Shown here: in pieces, positions 31,123-39,262 of the stretch
Numbering within the stretch: the first letter of the stretch is position 1
Layout of the letters: every line of letters begins with the position of its first letter
Source of the DNA: DDH964 sp963763205
GTDB lineage: Bacteria > Desulfobacterota > Desulfuromonadia > Desulfuromonadales > DDH964
DNA length: 64,000 nt
Direction of reading: 5' to 3'
Assembly: GCA_963763205.1 (NCBI GenBank)
Contig: CAVXNQ010000018.1
Span: 372,001 to 436,000, forward strand
Notes under the pieces: generated by a model
What the model was told of the DNA's origin: nothing
Database searches by the model: none
What the model saw: the letters and a program-made list of their open reading frames with translations, nothing else
Made by a program: the position numbers and the translations under genes

Positions 31123-31137
31123 GCAGCCGATATGCCA
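31123..31137 (-). promoter_or_regulatory. Sigma-54 (-24/-12) promoter of the leucine operon
   Basis: On the - strand TGGCATATCGGCTGC has the GG and GC doublets exactly ten bases apart, the sigma-54 spacing, with TGGCA at -24. The predicted start, near 31112, leaves a short leader with the ivd ribosome site. The -12 element is CTGC, not TTGC. The sequence just upstream, CAACGTTTGGCAT, is shared with the 55-kb promoter. Confidence 0.6.
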
Positions 31138-31474
31138 AACGTTGTTTTGCAAAAATCTATTGGCGTGAGTTTTCCGTAAACCACTGTCTTTGTTTGATTT
31201 TATTATACGCCTTTGGGCGATAACGGGCGTTGTGTGCGGCGCAGCGATAGGGCGTTTCTGTTTCCGATATGAAACAGCATTATGCATTCGTGTGAGTGGA
31301 GCAGGGGAGATCGGGCGCTTGCCGCTCCTTTATACGAACGAAGAAATTATTCGGGTGGAGACAGGGGGGTAGGGGGGGCCGGTGGGATCGGCGGGGGAAT
31401 GAAGCTGTTTCAGGGGATAAAAACGTCTCCCGACAGCAAGGACAGGCAAATCTCAATTCCCCTGCCCAAACAGA

Positions 31475-31504
31475 AAACCCCGCCGGTTGCGCCTGGCGGG
31501 GTTT
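31475..31504 (-). terminator. Rho-independent terminator after the zinc-ribbon gene
   Basis: AAACCCCGCC and GGCGGGGTTT form a 10-bp stem over a 10-base loop, and on the - strand the stem ends in TTTT. It lies about 75 bases past the zinc-ribbon gene stop. The rest of 31081-31578 holds the ivd promoter region and no gene I can support. Confidence 0.7.
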
Positions 31505-31578
31505 GGACGTTCTAAAATCGGGATTGCCGGGCGCCCCTCGAATGGCCAAGGAGATCTGCCAGACCGAGGGGATTCCCT

Positions 31579-31962
31579 CTATATGGTGTCGTAATCGTCC
31601 GACTCCACCATGGCGCCGGTGGAATCGAGGAATGTCCCCTTCTGCGAATCCTTGACGATCTCCACCTTGTTGTGGGACACCGAACAGACCGTGCCGCAGA
31701 CCGAACATTCGTATTGCTCTTCATGGAACTGGAAGGCGTCGAAGTCGGTCTCGTAACTGACCATGCATTGACAGGTGGGACAGACGAAATCCGTACAGAC
31801 CCGCTGCCGCTTCTTTACCCGCCCCTTGATGATCTTCCGTACCTTGCCGGAAAAGGTCCAGATCCCCCCGCAGTCCCCGCATTCGCGCGCATCCTGGGCG
31901 AACCCTTCCGCATGCAGGTCAATCTCGACATGGTTTCTGCTCTGACACAATGGGCATTTCAT
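31579..31962 (-). CDS. Small multi-zinc-ribbon protein
   Basis: 127 residues from the ATG at 31962, which follows GGAGGT by 9 bases; a longer in-frame start at 32004 lacks one. Four Cys pairs are visible: CPLC, CGDC, CPTC and CSVC, spaced as two zinc ribbons (residues about 3-33 and 63-95) linked by a basic segment KVRKIIKGRVKKRQRV. The C-terminus is acidic. It may bind nucleic acid or a protein partner, but the family is unknown to me. Confidence 0.65.
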   Translation of the reverse strand: MKCPLCQSRNHVEIDLHAEGFAQDARECGDCGGIWTFSGKVRKIIKGRVKKRQRVCTDFVCPTCQCMVSYETDFDAFQFHEEQYECSVCGTVCSVSHNKVEIVKDSQKGTFLDSTGAMVESDDYDTI

Positions 31963-32103
31963 AGGCCTTTGACCTCCTATTCCTTCATAAACCGTTATAC
32001 CCAAAGTCTAGCCAAGGATGACGAAATCTCAATTTGGCGAAAGCGTCACTTTATGCCTTTCGATGTCTGGTGAACCCCCGGTAGTAAATTGTTGGAGGTC
32101 CAA

Positions 32104-32164
32104 TGGAGGACGCACATCAAGCTATATGATTCCAGAAACAATTTTATGATTTTATGGGCGTTAC
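32104..32164. repeat. Degenerate copy of the 64-bp palindromic repeat
   Basis: TGATTCCAGAAACAATTTTA and the following TTTATGGGCGT match the right half of the copies at 34072 and 35669, while the left arm (GGAGGACGCACATCAAGC) has decayed. It occupies part of the 321-base gap 31963-32283; nothing else is evident there. Confidence 0.6.
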
Positions 32165-32283
32165 GGTTTGTTCCCTCCCCAGCCGTCCCTTTTGAGCGGT
32201 TCACAGACGGGAGGCTTTCACTTACTCCCGGAACTGTCAAACTTCTGAGGTCCTCCGGCTAAGCCTGGGGATTTCCTGGTGTA

Positions 32284-33102
32284 TTAATTGCCAGCGGCCC
32301 CATCCCGGTCCCGTTCCATCTTCAGCATGCGGCGATAGGCCAGCCAGACGACGATGAGATAGACGAGGACAAAGGGTGTACCGCGCAAAATGAAGATCAC
32401 CCAGTAGCGGAGTTCCATCCCAAAGCCGACCAGGCTGGCGAGCACCAGCGGGACCAGCGATACCAGCGGCACGGCAGCCAAGTCGCGCCAGCGACCGCGG
32501 AACAGCCACAGGGTATAGACCTGCAGCAACACGTACAGGGGGATGGACACAAAGTCGAGGCCGAAGAGGAGGGCATCGAGGGCCCTCCTGCGCTGTTCGA
32601 AGGGATCGACGATATTGCTCCGCTGCCGGTCCTCGTACCGTTCCAGACGACTGACCCAGCCAGCCTTGGGCCGCTCTCCGGTGACGGCCGCCGCATTCTT
32701 CCACAAAAAATTGAAAGGCTTGGAGATTTCGCCTATCTTCTGGCGCTTGGCATTGAGAATTTCAACCCGCAGTTCATCGATGCTGGTTGGTGAGGAAAAT
32801 CCGATCCAGCCCAGCGCCGCGTGTTCGCCTGCGCTCTGCAATTGGGGGTGGCCGCTGTAAAAATCGGCCTCCAGCTTTTCACCGTGCAGGTAGGCTGAAT
32901 ACTGGAACACCAGCGGGATGTCGCTGCGATAATCGACCTTCAGAAACAGTTGCTGCTCGACGGCCAGGGTACCACCGTCCCCGGGATCGGTTTCGGCCAG
33001 TTGTACATGCAGGTCGAAATCTGCCCGCACCGGGGTGGCGCCGAGCAAAAGCAAGGCCATCAACACAAGCAGCAATCGATGCACTTGACAGCCAGGTTTC
33101 AT
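32284..33102 (-). CDS. Exported-domain membrane protein, unknown function
   Basis: 272 residues from the ATG at 33102. A signal peptide (LLLVLMALLLLGATPVRA) precedes an extracytoplasmic beta-rich domain of about 110 residues. Then come three or four hydrophobic helices in the C-terminal half (LLFGLDFVSIPLYVLLQVYT, LAAVPLVSLVPLVLASLVGF, VIFILRGTPFVLVYLIVVWL) with a short basic tail. No catalytic motif is seen. The ribosome site is weak. Start 33270 is possible but would bury the signal peptide. Confidence 0.55.
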   Translation of the reverse strand: MKPGCQVHRLLLVLMALLLLGATPVRADFDLHVQLAETDPGDGGTLAVEQQLFLKVDYRSDIPLVFQYSAYLHGEKLEADFYSGHPQLQSAGEHAALGWIGFSSPTSIDELRVEILNAKRQKIGEISKPFNFLWKNAAAVTGERPKAGWVSRLERYEDRQRSNIVDPFEQRRRALDALLFGLDFVSIPLYVLLQVYTLWLFRGRWRDLAAVPLVSLVPLVLASLVGFGMELRYWVIFILRGTPFVLVYLIVVWLAYRRMLKMERDRDGAAGN

Positions 33103-33460
33103 CGGGAACTTTCTCACAACACCGGGCAGGAGCCGAAAAGGCAGGAAGCGATTGATCGTCAATATCCGCCCCCGGTCATCGAGCGCAACAATCAGGCGGA
33201 GAAGGCAATTTTTAATACAAAGTCTATCGCCCAGGATTCCCGCGTCAATTTCTCTCCGGGAAACAAACAAATCCGGTAGTGTAGAGAGCAGGTTTCACCC
33301 TGCCCGCCCTCATCAAGCCGGGCATGGAAGGGCTATGGGGGCAGACCTTGAAATATTGAAGATTGATCGCTATAAGTTCAATTCTTCAAGACCCCATTCT
33401 GTTAACGGACTACAAATCTGCAACCTGTAGACACGACCCTTGTTCTCACGCAGAACTTAG
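33103..33460. other. Intergenic region without a recognisable gene
   Basis: 358 bases between two - strand genes. Short open frames exist on both strands, but none has a convincing ribosome site or a protein pattern. No repeat or clear terminator is visible. Confidence 0.5.
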
Positions 33461-34036
33461 TTACTGGCGCTCTCCATCTTCCATCTTGACCAATCGCCCA
33501 TCCTTAAAAGTCAAAATCTTCAAAAAGGTTCCCGGGCCAAAGCTGTAAGTCCACTGCTCCACCTTGGACTCCCTCAGCACCGGTTCCTGACCGTCGGTTC
33601 TTGTAGTCTCGGTACCCACGATATTTCTAGAAAGGGGTTCGCCGAATTTTTGCAAGATGTCGTATTCACTATCGCCAAGAGTAAGTGCAGACTGCTGCCT
33701 GCTGGGCGGTGATTCCCGGACCCGATCCCCCTCTTCGATCTTTACCAGCACACCGGCCTTGAACGTAAGGATCTCCAGCAAGCTATCCCGCCCGAGGCTA
33801 TAGCTCCATTGCTCCACCGGAATTTTCTGGATGGCCAACCCGTTTGGCCCCGACGACCTGCTGGATTCGGTGGCAACCAGATTGGTCCAGAGGGGCGCGC
33901 CGCATTTGGCCCGCACTTCCGCCTGCCTGTCGCCGATGGAAACCAGCTTCTCGCCCAGCCATGGCGAAAATCCAGATACGTCGAAGACGCCCCATGTGAG
34001 AAGCACTACAGCAAAAACCACGGCACTGGATTTCAA
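33461..34036 (-). CDS. Secreted protein with two DUF2845 repeats
   Basis: 191 residues. A signal-like helix (SSAVVFAVVLLTWGVFDVSG) is followed by two homologous units of about 75 residues. Each has a Cys/Gly-turn (RAKCGAPLW and QKFGEPLS), a WSYSLGRDSLLEILTFKAG or WTYSFGPGTFLKILTFKDG strand pair and a closing (V)LVKxExGxR. This is the DUF2845 pattern, of unknown function, usually in periplasmic proteins. Only the first unit keeps the Cys. Confidence 0.7.
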   Translation of the reverse strand: MKSSAVVFAVVLLTWGVFDVSGFSPWLGEKLVSIGDRQAEVRAKCGAPLWTNLVATESSRSSGPNGLAIQKIPVEQWSYSLGRDSLLEILTFKAGVLVKIEEGDRVRESPPSRQQSALTLGDSEYDILQKFGEPLSRNIVGTETTRTDGQEPVLRESKVEQWTYSFGPGTFLKILTFKDGRLVKMEDGERQ

Positions 34037-34071
34037 GATTGTCTCCTTCTCTGGATGAAATGACGCGACAA

Positions 34072-34135
34072 GTGGGGACGCCCATAAAATTATAAGATTC
34101 CGGGAACAATTTTATGATTTTATGGGCGTCCCCAC
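34072..34135. repeat. 64-bp palindromic repeat, copy 1 (MITE/REP-like)
   Basis: A perfect 19-bp inverted repeat, GTGGGGACGCCCATAAAAT at the left and its complement at the right, encloses an AT-rich centre. It is nearly identical to the copy at 35669-35732. The ends resemble the GTGGGGACGCCC repeats known near REP-associated transposases, but none is encoded in the window. Confidence 0.85.
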
Positions 34136-34234
34136 TATTCCCCCCGCCAGCATCAAATCATCCCCAATTTGTCCAATGTCCAGGTTTGGTCCCTCTTGGC
34201 CTCTGTTGAGTTCAATTCCTCAAATTAAATGTTC

Positions 34235-35512
34235 TTATTTCGGCCGAACATCTTCTTTTGCCTTCAGCAGACTTCCCAGAAGCTCATGAAATGGAGAGGC
34301 ATGGCATGAGTCACTCTCATTGTATATCCGCAAAGGATTAAGGGACATATTCTCTGTTGCTACACCAAGTAAGTCTCTAAGCATTTCCTGGTTAACCTCG
34401 GCTGCTTCCTTTTTATAACCCTCAAAAGCTAAAGCGCTGGCATATTTAAAGCTGTAGTCTTCCCTAATTCTACTTGTGAAGCCATACTGTTTTGCAGACA
34501 TCCAGCCTAGCCATATAAGGGGAGCTATTAAACTAATTTCAATTAGAATATCAGTAGTGCTTGGTATGCTACCACCTTGGAATTTGGGCAAAATATAATT
34601 AATTCCGGTAAAAAACAAACCACCCATTGCTGATATAAATACGATTGCCCAAAATACCATTGGAGTTTTTAGTTCATCTTTTCTTTCTTTAAATGATGCA
34701 GCCATTCCATATTTACTCGCCATGGTAAGAGTTTGGGCAATGGATTTTTGTTGTAAAATATTTTTTTCCTCCACTTCTGTCATCCTCGACAAAACATCAT
34801 TAGTTTGCTTTACATGATCATTACTCTCTGTGAGGATTTTTGCAGCTTTTTTTTCAAGTCCGACAAGCTTTGTTGCAGAAGCAAGGATGGTATTTTTCTG
34901 TAATTTTGTCTCTGTTTCATATTTTGTTATTACTTCTGCTTTTGCAGTTGCGTTTGAAACCATGTCAATAATCTTAGTTTGATTCGCTTTCATGTCTGAA
35001 ATTAATTCTTCTATTTCACTTGAAAAGTTTTCGCCACTTTTTCTAAGTTCTTCAATAGTTTCTAAATTTAACAAAATAGAATCAATATCTGGCTTAATAC
35101 CTTTATATTCATCGCCAAGGTTTCTAAATTCCAAAATTAAATTTTCAATTTCTGACTCTGTTCTAATTGAATCAGAGCAATGAATAGTGTACGCTAATGA
35201 AATTTGATCATGGATTTCAGTTAAACAATTTAGGAATTCATCAAATTTTTCTCCTTCTTTTTTTGTTCCAAGAATCCCATCAAGATATTCTTTGCAAAAT
35301 GAAAAATCTGATTCAAGCTTTCTCTTAAGTGTTACAAGCTGAAAACCACCCCTTAAACCTTCAATTCTACCCGTAAGACCATAGCTTCTTTCAATTAACT
35401 CAATAAGTGATTGCTTATCAACCCCCTGATATCCAAACAGATCTGGTCCATCTTGCATCTTTTCTTCAATTTTTGTCTTGATCCTCGTTAATTTTGTTCT
35501 AATTTGATTCAT
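34235..35512 (-). CDS. AT-rich coiled-coil membrane protein of the Thoeris island
   Basis: 425 residues. Residues 1-275 are largely helical and charged with coiled-coil patterns (SGENFSSEIEELISDMKANQ, ATKLVGLEKKAAKILTESND). Two transmembrane helices follow at about 285-310 (FWAIVFISAMGGLFFTGINY) and 325-345 (ILIEISLIAPLIWLGWMSA), then a cytosolic tail (REDYSFKYASALAFEGYKKE). GGAGGGG precedes the ATG. The gene is visibly AT-rich against its neighbours, which suggests transfer. It is in line with, and 240 bases after, the second ThsB gene. I do not recognise the family; a role as membrane effector or sensor is only a guess. Confidence 0.65.
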   Translation of the reverse strand: MNQIRTKLTRIKTKIEEKMQDGPDLFGYQGVDKQSLIELIERSYGLTGRIEGLRGGFQLVTLKRKLESDFSFCKEYLDGILGTKKEGEKFDEFLNCLTEIHDQISLAYTIHCSDSIRTESEIENLILEFRNLGDEYKGIKPDIDSILLNLETIEELRKSGENFSSEIEELISDMKANQTKIIDMVSNATAKAEVITKYETETKLQKNTILASATKLVGLEKKAAKILTESNDHVKQTNDVLSRMTEVEEKNILQQKSIAQTLTMASKYGMAASFKERKDELKTPMVFWAIVFISAMGGLFFTGINYILPKFQGGSIPSTTDILIEISLIAPLIWLGWMSAKQYGFTSRIREDYSFKYASALAFEGYKKEAAEVNQEMLRDLLGVATENMSLNPLRIYNESDSCHASPFHELLGSLLKAKEDVRPK

Positions 35513-35668
35513 AGCCCCTCCAAGGGAATTCGGTCCTGAATGAGGGTCGACACAAAGGCTCGGTCACCCCCGCAATTTGTTTTTTCTCAATTTTGCTCAG
35601 AAATATTTTCAGTTGAACAGTTTATTTGATTTGCATTTATTTCAAATACTTATTGATCCAGACGACAG

Positions 35669-35732
35669 GTGGGGACGCCCATAAAATTATAAGATTCCGG
35701 GAACAATTTTATGATTTTATGGGTGTCCCCAC
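35669..35732. repeat. 64-bp palindromic repeat, copy 2
   Basis: Same element as at 34072-34135, with a single visible change in the right arm (GGGTGTCCCC). The two copies flank the AT-rich membrane-protein gene on both sides in the same orientation. Confidence 0.85.
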
Positions 35733-35751
35733 TATTCCCCCCTATTATGCT

Positions 35752-36333
35752 TTAGCCAACCCAGGTCACAAAATTAGTGAAACCATCGTCAGCAACCCAA
35801 TCGTACACATTGTAGAATTGTGCGAGGTTGTAACCGTTACCCCGATATTTCAGCGCGACCTCTACCCGGTATGATGCCGAACCGTCAATCTTGTCAAATT
35901 CCACCCACTTGCCATTAACTTTCTCCCACAGCGTGGCAGTCCGCCCAGAGTCGGAATAGGAGACGCCGACATACTCAAGCGGGTTTGGGCCATTTATTTT
36001 GGTCTGCTGGTTTTTGCATTTAATTGAGTTTATATGGACACCAAAGATGTGATTGCCTCTTTTAAAGCTCTTTAGAAGCTCGTAGCGAACCCACGGACGT
36101 TGGTGCGTTTGCGTGCCAATCAGCACACACGTATTTGAAGTTTGCTGTAAGCCTGCATTTATTAAGCGCTTCAGGGCAATGTCACCCTGCTTTTGGGCTG
36201 CCTCCCAAATAGAGGCATCGTAATAACCACAAATCTGCCGGTCAGGCTTTGTTAGCCAGTGGTTTCGAACCACATTTCCACGAAAATCTGCAACATCCTT
36301 GTAGTGAAAGCTGAAAAATACTCTTTTGGCCAT
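35752..36333 (-). CDS. thsB2: Thoeris TIR-domain protein ThsB (second copy)
   Basis: 193 residues from the ATG at 36333, which has GGAGGGC six bases upstream. The TIR-like (ThsB/DUF1863-type) fold shows MAKRVFFSFHYKDVADFRGN, then NTCVLIGTQTHQRPWVRYEL with the likely catalytic Glu85, and GNHIFGVHINSIKC. The C-terminal third differs strongly from the other ThsB. ThsB senses infection and makes a cyclic-ADP-ribose isomer that activates ThsA. Two distinct ThsBs with one ThsA is known in Thoeris systems and would widen the trigger range. Confidence 0.85.
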   Translation of the reverse strand: MAKRVFFSFHYKDVADFRGNVVRNHWLTKPDRQICGYYDASIWEAAQKQGDIALKRLINAGLQQTSNTCVLIGTQTHQRPWVRYELLKSFKRGNHIFGVHINSIKCKNQQTKINGPNPLEYVGVSYSDSGRTATLWEKVNGKWVEFDKIDGSASYRVEVALKYRGNGYNLAQFYNVYDWVADDGFTNFVTWVG

Positions 36334-36467
36334 ACTGCCCTCCATTTCTGAATTTGACGCTTAACGGTAAGCTCAGCACCGCGGCATGTTTTTAAGTGTT
36401 TTCAGCAAGTTGGCCTGGCCCGCCCCCTTTTGTGCCGCAGAACTACATGGAAAAAGACGTCGTCGAG

Positions 36468-37937
36468 TTAGGTTTTGGCAGCGGCGTTCCGCTCAGCGCG
36501 CACCAAGAGCGCAGAGACAGCCGCAATTACTTGCTCAACTGTCGAACAGTGATCCCCCAAGATTGTTAGCTCGGCCGCGCACTCCAACCCCGGCAAGAAT
36601 TCCTGAGGGCTGGCCATCGCTCGCAACCAAACATCGTGCGCAACGTGCCCGCTCATTCCTATTGGAATGATAGGCTTTCCTAGACCCAGAGCGATAAGTA
36701 CTTCCTCCTCCACACCGTTCGAATGGATCGGTGCGCCTTCCGCGTCGGCCTTGTTGCCCGCGAGGACAACCACTGCGCCGACGCGTGAAATCATGTCCTC
36801 GCGATGTCGTCGAAAGGCTGCGGCTCTTTGAGCTAGTGGTGCGTTCCCTGGAAACGGACGGATCAACACGCGGTCAGCAGGCAATGCCGTCTGGTTCTCA
36901 TAGGCCGCATGAAACGCACCCAGGATGGTTTGCTCAGCGATTCCAATGCCAAAGCCCGAGACCAGGTTTAGGCCGCGCTGAATGATGGCTTTGCCGAGCG
37001 CTCTGCTCAATTCGTTGAGTCCCTCCCAGCCGAGGGGGGTGGGGTCATAGGCCGCACCCGCCACAAATACGCCCCGGCGCATGACGTACGCCTCAAGCGC
37101 CCGAAGCACGGGGGGGATGTCGGCGTACTCATCGACCCACACGGTCTGAATCCCGTATCGCCTTAGATCCTCACTTTGAAGGCCGGCCTTACGACGGTCA
37201 TAGTCCAATTCGTCCTGTGACTTGGTGCCGTCAGCGCTCAACACTGGGGGGCGCCGCGTGATCCAGTAGTGATCCCTGCGGTTCTGCCCTAATTGCTCGC
37301 GCACCTTCGACAAGATCCGTTCCACATTGGGGTCAGAGAAACTGAATCCAACGAACAGCAAGGTCTTCTCGATGAAGTCGCCCTTCAAACTGTCGGTAAA
37401 CAGGCGGCGCCCCACGTCATAGACCTCGTAATCCTGCTTTGTTAGGACAGCTTCGTGAGGCTGAGTCACGCACCCGTGCATCTTGTAAATGGTGACGTCC
37501 CGTCCCTTGCGCGCCTGCGCCAAGTTTTCAATCGACAGTTTGATCTCAACTCGGCGACCGGCTGCTTCATAGGCCTTCTCAAGCAGTTGGTCGTAATTGG
37601 TCGTCCAGACAGTGTCGATGGGGAGCCTGGCAAGGATCTCGTGAATCTGGGTCAGTTGTGTATCACGAGTGAATGCGTCGATGAGCTGCTGGTTGACCTC
37701 TCCCCGACCCGCTCGGCCGTTAACATGATACTGGGCCAGGGCAAGGAGGTCGTGTTCCTTCCCGATGTCGAGATCCAACTCCTCGGCAGCTTCAGCAAGC
37801 AGCCCCTTCCAGTCCACGAAGCCGGCACTTCGGGAAGCGCCGGCGCCAATGAATAGTGCCGCTTCTTGATTGAGCACCTTGTCGCCAAAGCTGCGGATAA
37901 AGCGACGCTGCTCCCTGTTTGGCGCCCACTCTCCCAT
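36468..37937 (-). CDS. thsA: Thoeris effector ThsA (SIR2 + SLOG NADase)
   Basis: 489 residues, close to known ThsA length. The SIR2 domain (about 1-280) has ALFIGAGASRSAGFVDWKGL, the active Asn in DTVWTTNYDQLLEKAYE (about N114) and the active His in YKMHGCVTQP (about H154). The SLOG domain (about 288-489) has FVAGAAYDP, RGLNLVSGFGIGIAEQTILG and VVLAGNKADAEGAPIHSNG, and should bind the ThsB signal. The NADase drains NAD and aborts infection. ATG 37937 is preferred; a TTG at 37985 would overlap thsB. The gap to thsB is 8 bases, so the two are cotranscribed. Confidence 0.9.
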   Translation of the reverse strand: MGEWAPNREQRRFIRSFGDKVLNQEAALFIGAGASRSAGFVDWKGLLAEAAEELDLDIGKEHDLLALAQYHVNGRAGRGEVNQQLIDAFTRDTQLTQIHEILARLPIDTVWTTNYDQLLEKAYEAAGRRVEIKLSIENLAQARKGRDVTIYKMHGCVTQPHEAVLTKQDYEVYDVGRRLFTDSLKGDFIEKTLLFVGFSFSDPNVERILSKVREQLGQNRRDHYWITRRPPVLSADGTKSQDELDYDRRKAGLQSEDLRRYGIQTVWVDEYADIPPVLRALEAYVMRRGVFVAGAAYDPTPLGWEGLNELSRALGKAIIQRGLNLVSGFGIGIAEQTILGAFHAAYENQTALPADRVLIRPFPGNAPLAQRAAAFRRHREDMISRVGAVVVLAGNKADAEGAPIHSNGVEEEVLIALGLGKPIIPIGMSGHVAHDVWLRAMASPQEFLPGLECAAELTILGDHCSTVEQVIAAVSALLVRAERNAAAKT

Positions 37938-37945
37938 TCGGGCGC

Positions 37946-38440
37946 TCAATTTTTGCTCCGGATATCGATGGCCGTCTCGATCCAATTTTCAATGTTGTCT
38001 TTGATATGGTTGTAGACAGAGTTGCTGTCAGTACCAGGAGGGTCGTACACCTTGACCACGCTGGACAACTTTGTGCCGTTTTTGAACTTGACATGATCAA
38101 AGGGATTGCCGCCCTTGACGCTGGTTTCGCCGTCGCTGCTCTTAAGTTTGTGGATGTGGACTCCGAGAACGCCCTTCGTGTCATTCCATGCCTTGACGAT
38201 CTCGTGGGTGATCCACTTGCGACCGGCCGTGCCGGAACCAATTAGAACAACCACGCAGCTGCGTCCCTGCATTTGATCAGCGATCCACTTCTCAATAGCC
38301 TTGTCACCGCCCTTCGTGACGGTCTCCCAGTCGTTGTCCGCGGCAGGTTTGTTGCCCTCGATGGCGCCAATGTTGCGCACTTGGGATACGCGCCAATTGT
38401 CCGGCTGGTAATGGAAACTGTAGAAAACACGACGTGCCAT
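37946..38440 (-). CDS. thsB1: Thoeris TIR-domain protein ThsB (first copy)
   Basis: 164 residues from the ATG at 38440 (GGGGAGAAGAA upstream). It starts MARRVFYSFHYQPDNWRVSQ, as typical ThsB, and carries SCVVVLIGSGTAGRKWITHE with the presumed catalytic Glu80, and KGVLGVHIHKLK. It heads the thsB1-thsA-thsB2 run on the - strand. Similarity to the second ThsB is clear in the N-terminal half but low later, so they probably sense different phage cues. Confidence 0.88.
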   Translation of the reverse strand: MARRVFYSFHYQPDNWRVSQVRNIGAIEGNKPAADNDWETVTKGGDKAIEKWIADQMQGRSCVVVLIGSGTAGRKWITHEIVKAWNDTKGVLGVHIHKLKSSDGETSVKGGNPFDHVKFKNGTKLSSVVKVYDPPGTDSNSVYNHIKDNIENWIETAIDIRSKN

Positions 38441-38603
38441 TTCTTCTCCCCTTTCTTGGAGATTGGCGGCCACACTGCGTGACCGCTTCATCTATGCTCA
38501 TACTAACTAGCCCTGTGTCTGCCCTAACTATCTGATCATATGACTTACAGGGCAATTCCAGGGACATCTCACTTAATTAGGAAGCCCCCCTCAAGCCAAA
38601 AAA

Positions 38604-38643
38604 AAAGCCGCAACTTCACACATCGGTGAAGGTTGCGGCTTTA
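38604..38643. terminator. Bidirectional terminator
   Basis: AAAGCCGCAACTTCAC and GTGAAGGTTGCGGCTTT pair around a five-base loop with one offset, flanked by a long A run on the left. On the - strand it ends the genes upstream of it and insulates the Thoeris island from the acyl-CoA genes. The remainder of 38441-38757 has no gene. Confidence 0.7.
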
Positions 38644-38757
38644 TTCCTGGCGGGTGCGGCATGATCTCCCCCCTCGAGATACCATTGGCGACCCCTGCTT
38701 ATACCATTTAAGCCCCCCTTTATCAGCCTCCCTCTGCCACCAACTCCCCCACTCTGT

Positions 38758-39255
38758 TCAAACCCCGAACCGCGCCGCCAACTCCTTCGACTCCCCCCGC
38801 CGCTTGCGCCGCACCTCCGCCCGGGCCGGGGCGCCCTCGTGGAGGAAGCGCTCAAGCTCGGTCTCGGGGATGACGGCGGGGACGGGTTGCGGATTCCCCT
38901 CCGGGTCGACGGCGACGAAGGTGAGAAAGGCGGTAGTGCAGACGTTGCGCTCGCCGGAGAGCAGGTCCTCGGCGACAACCTTGACGAAGACCTCGATGGA
39001 GGTCTTGTGGGTCCAGGTGACGAAGGCCTCGAGGCAGACCGACTCGCCGTTGCGCACCGGGTGGAGGAAGTCGACCGAATCGGTGGAGGCGGTGACCACC
39101 GGCCTGCGGGCATGGCGGGTGGCGCTGAGGCCGGCGAGGTCGTCGATGTAGGCCATCACCTTGCCGCCGAACATGGTGCCGTGGTGGTTGGTGTCGGGCG
39201 GCAGGACGATGGCGGCCTTGATGGCGCGCGACTCGCGAACGTATTTGGCGTTCAT
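38758..39255 (-). CDS. Acyl-CoA thioesterase (hotdog, YciA-like)
   Basis: 165 residues. Motifs are LPPDTNHHGTMFGGKVMAYI with the catalytic region around N-H-x-G-T-x-x-G-G, IDDLAGLSATRHA, and a second strand set VTASTDSVDFLHPVRNG. It hydrolyses acyl-CoA to free CoA and acid, chain length unknown. It lies 7 bases after the CoA-transferase B gene on the same strand and probably works as an overflow valve for the catabolic pool. Confidence 0.87.
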   Translation of the reverse strand: MNAKYVRESRAIKAAIVLPPDTNHHGTMFGGKVMAYIDDLAGLSATRHARRPVVTASTDSVDFLHPVRNGESVCLEAFVTWTHKTSIEVFVKVVAEDLLSGERNVCTTAFLTFVAVDPEGNPQPVPAVIPETELERFLHEGAPARAEVRRKRRGESKELAARFGV

Positions 39256-39262
39256 GGCCGCC

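Noticed and set aside
32041..35751. CRISPR array from repeated AT-rich units
   Set aside because: The repeats are 64-bp palindromes 1.6 kb and 2 kb apart, with no regular spacers and no cas genes.
37938..37985. TTG at 37985 as the ThsA start
   Set aside because: It would overlap thsB by about 40 bases and has no ribosome site; the ATG at 37937 matches the expected ThsA length.
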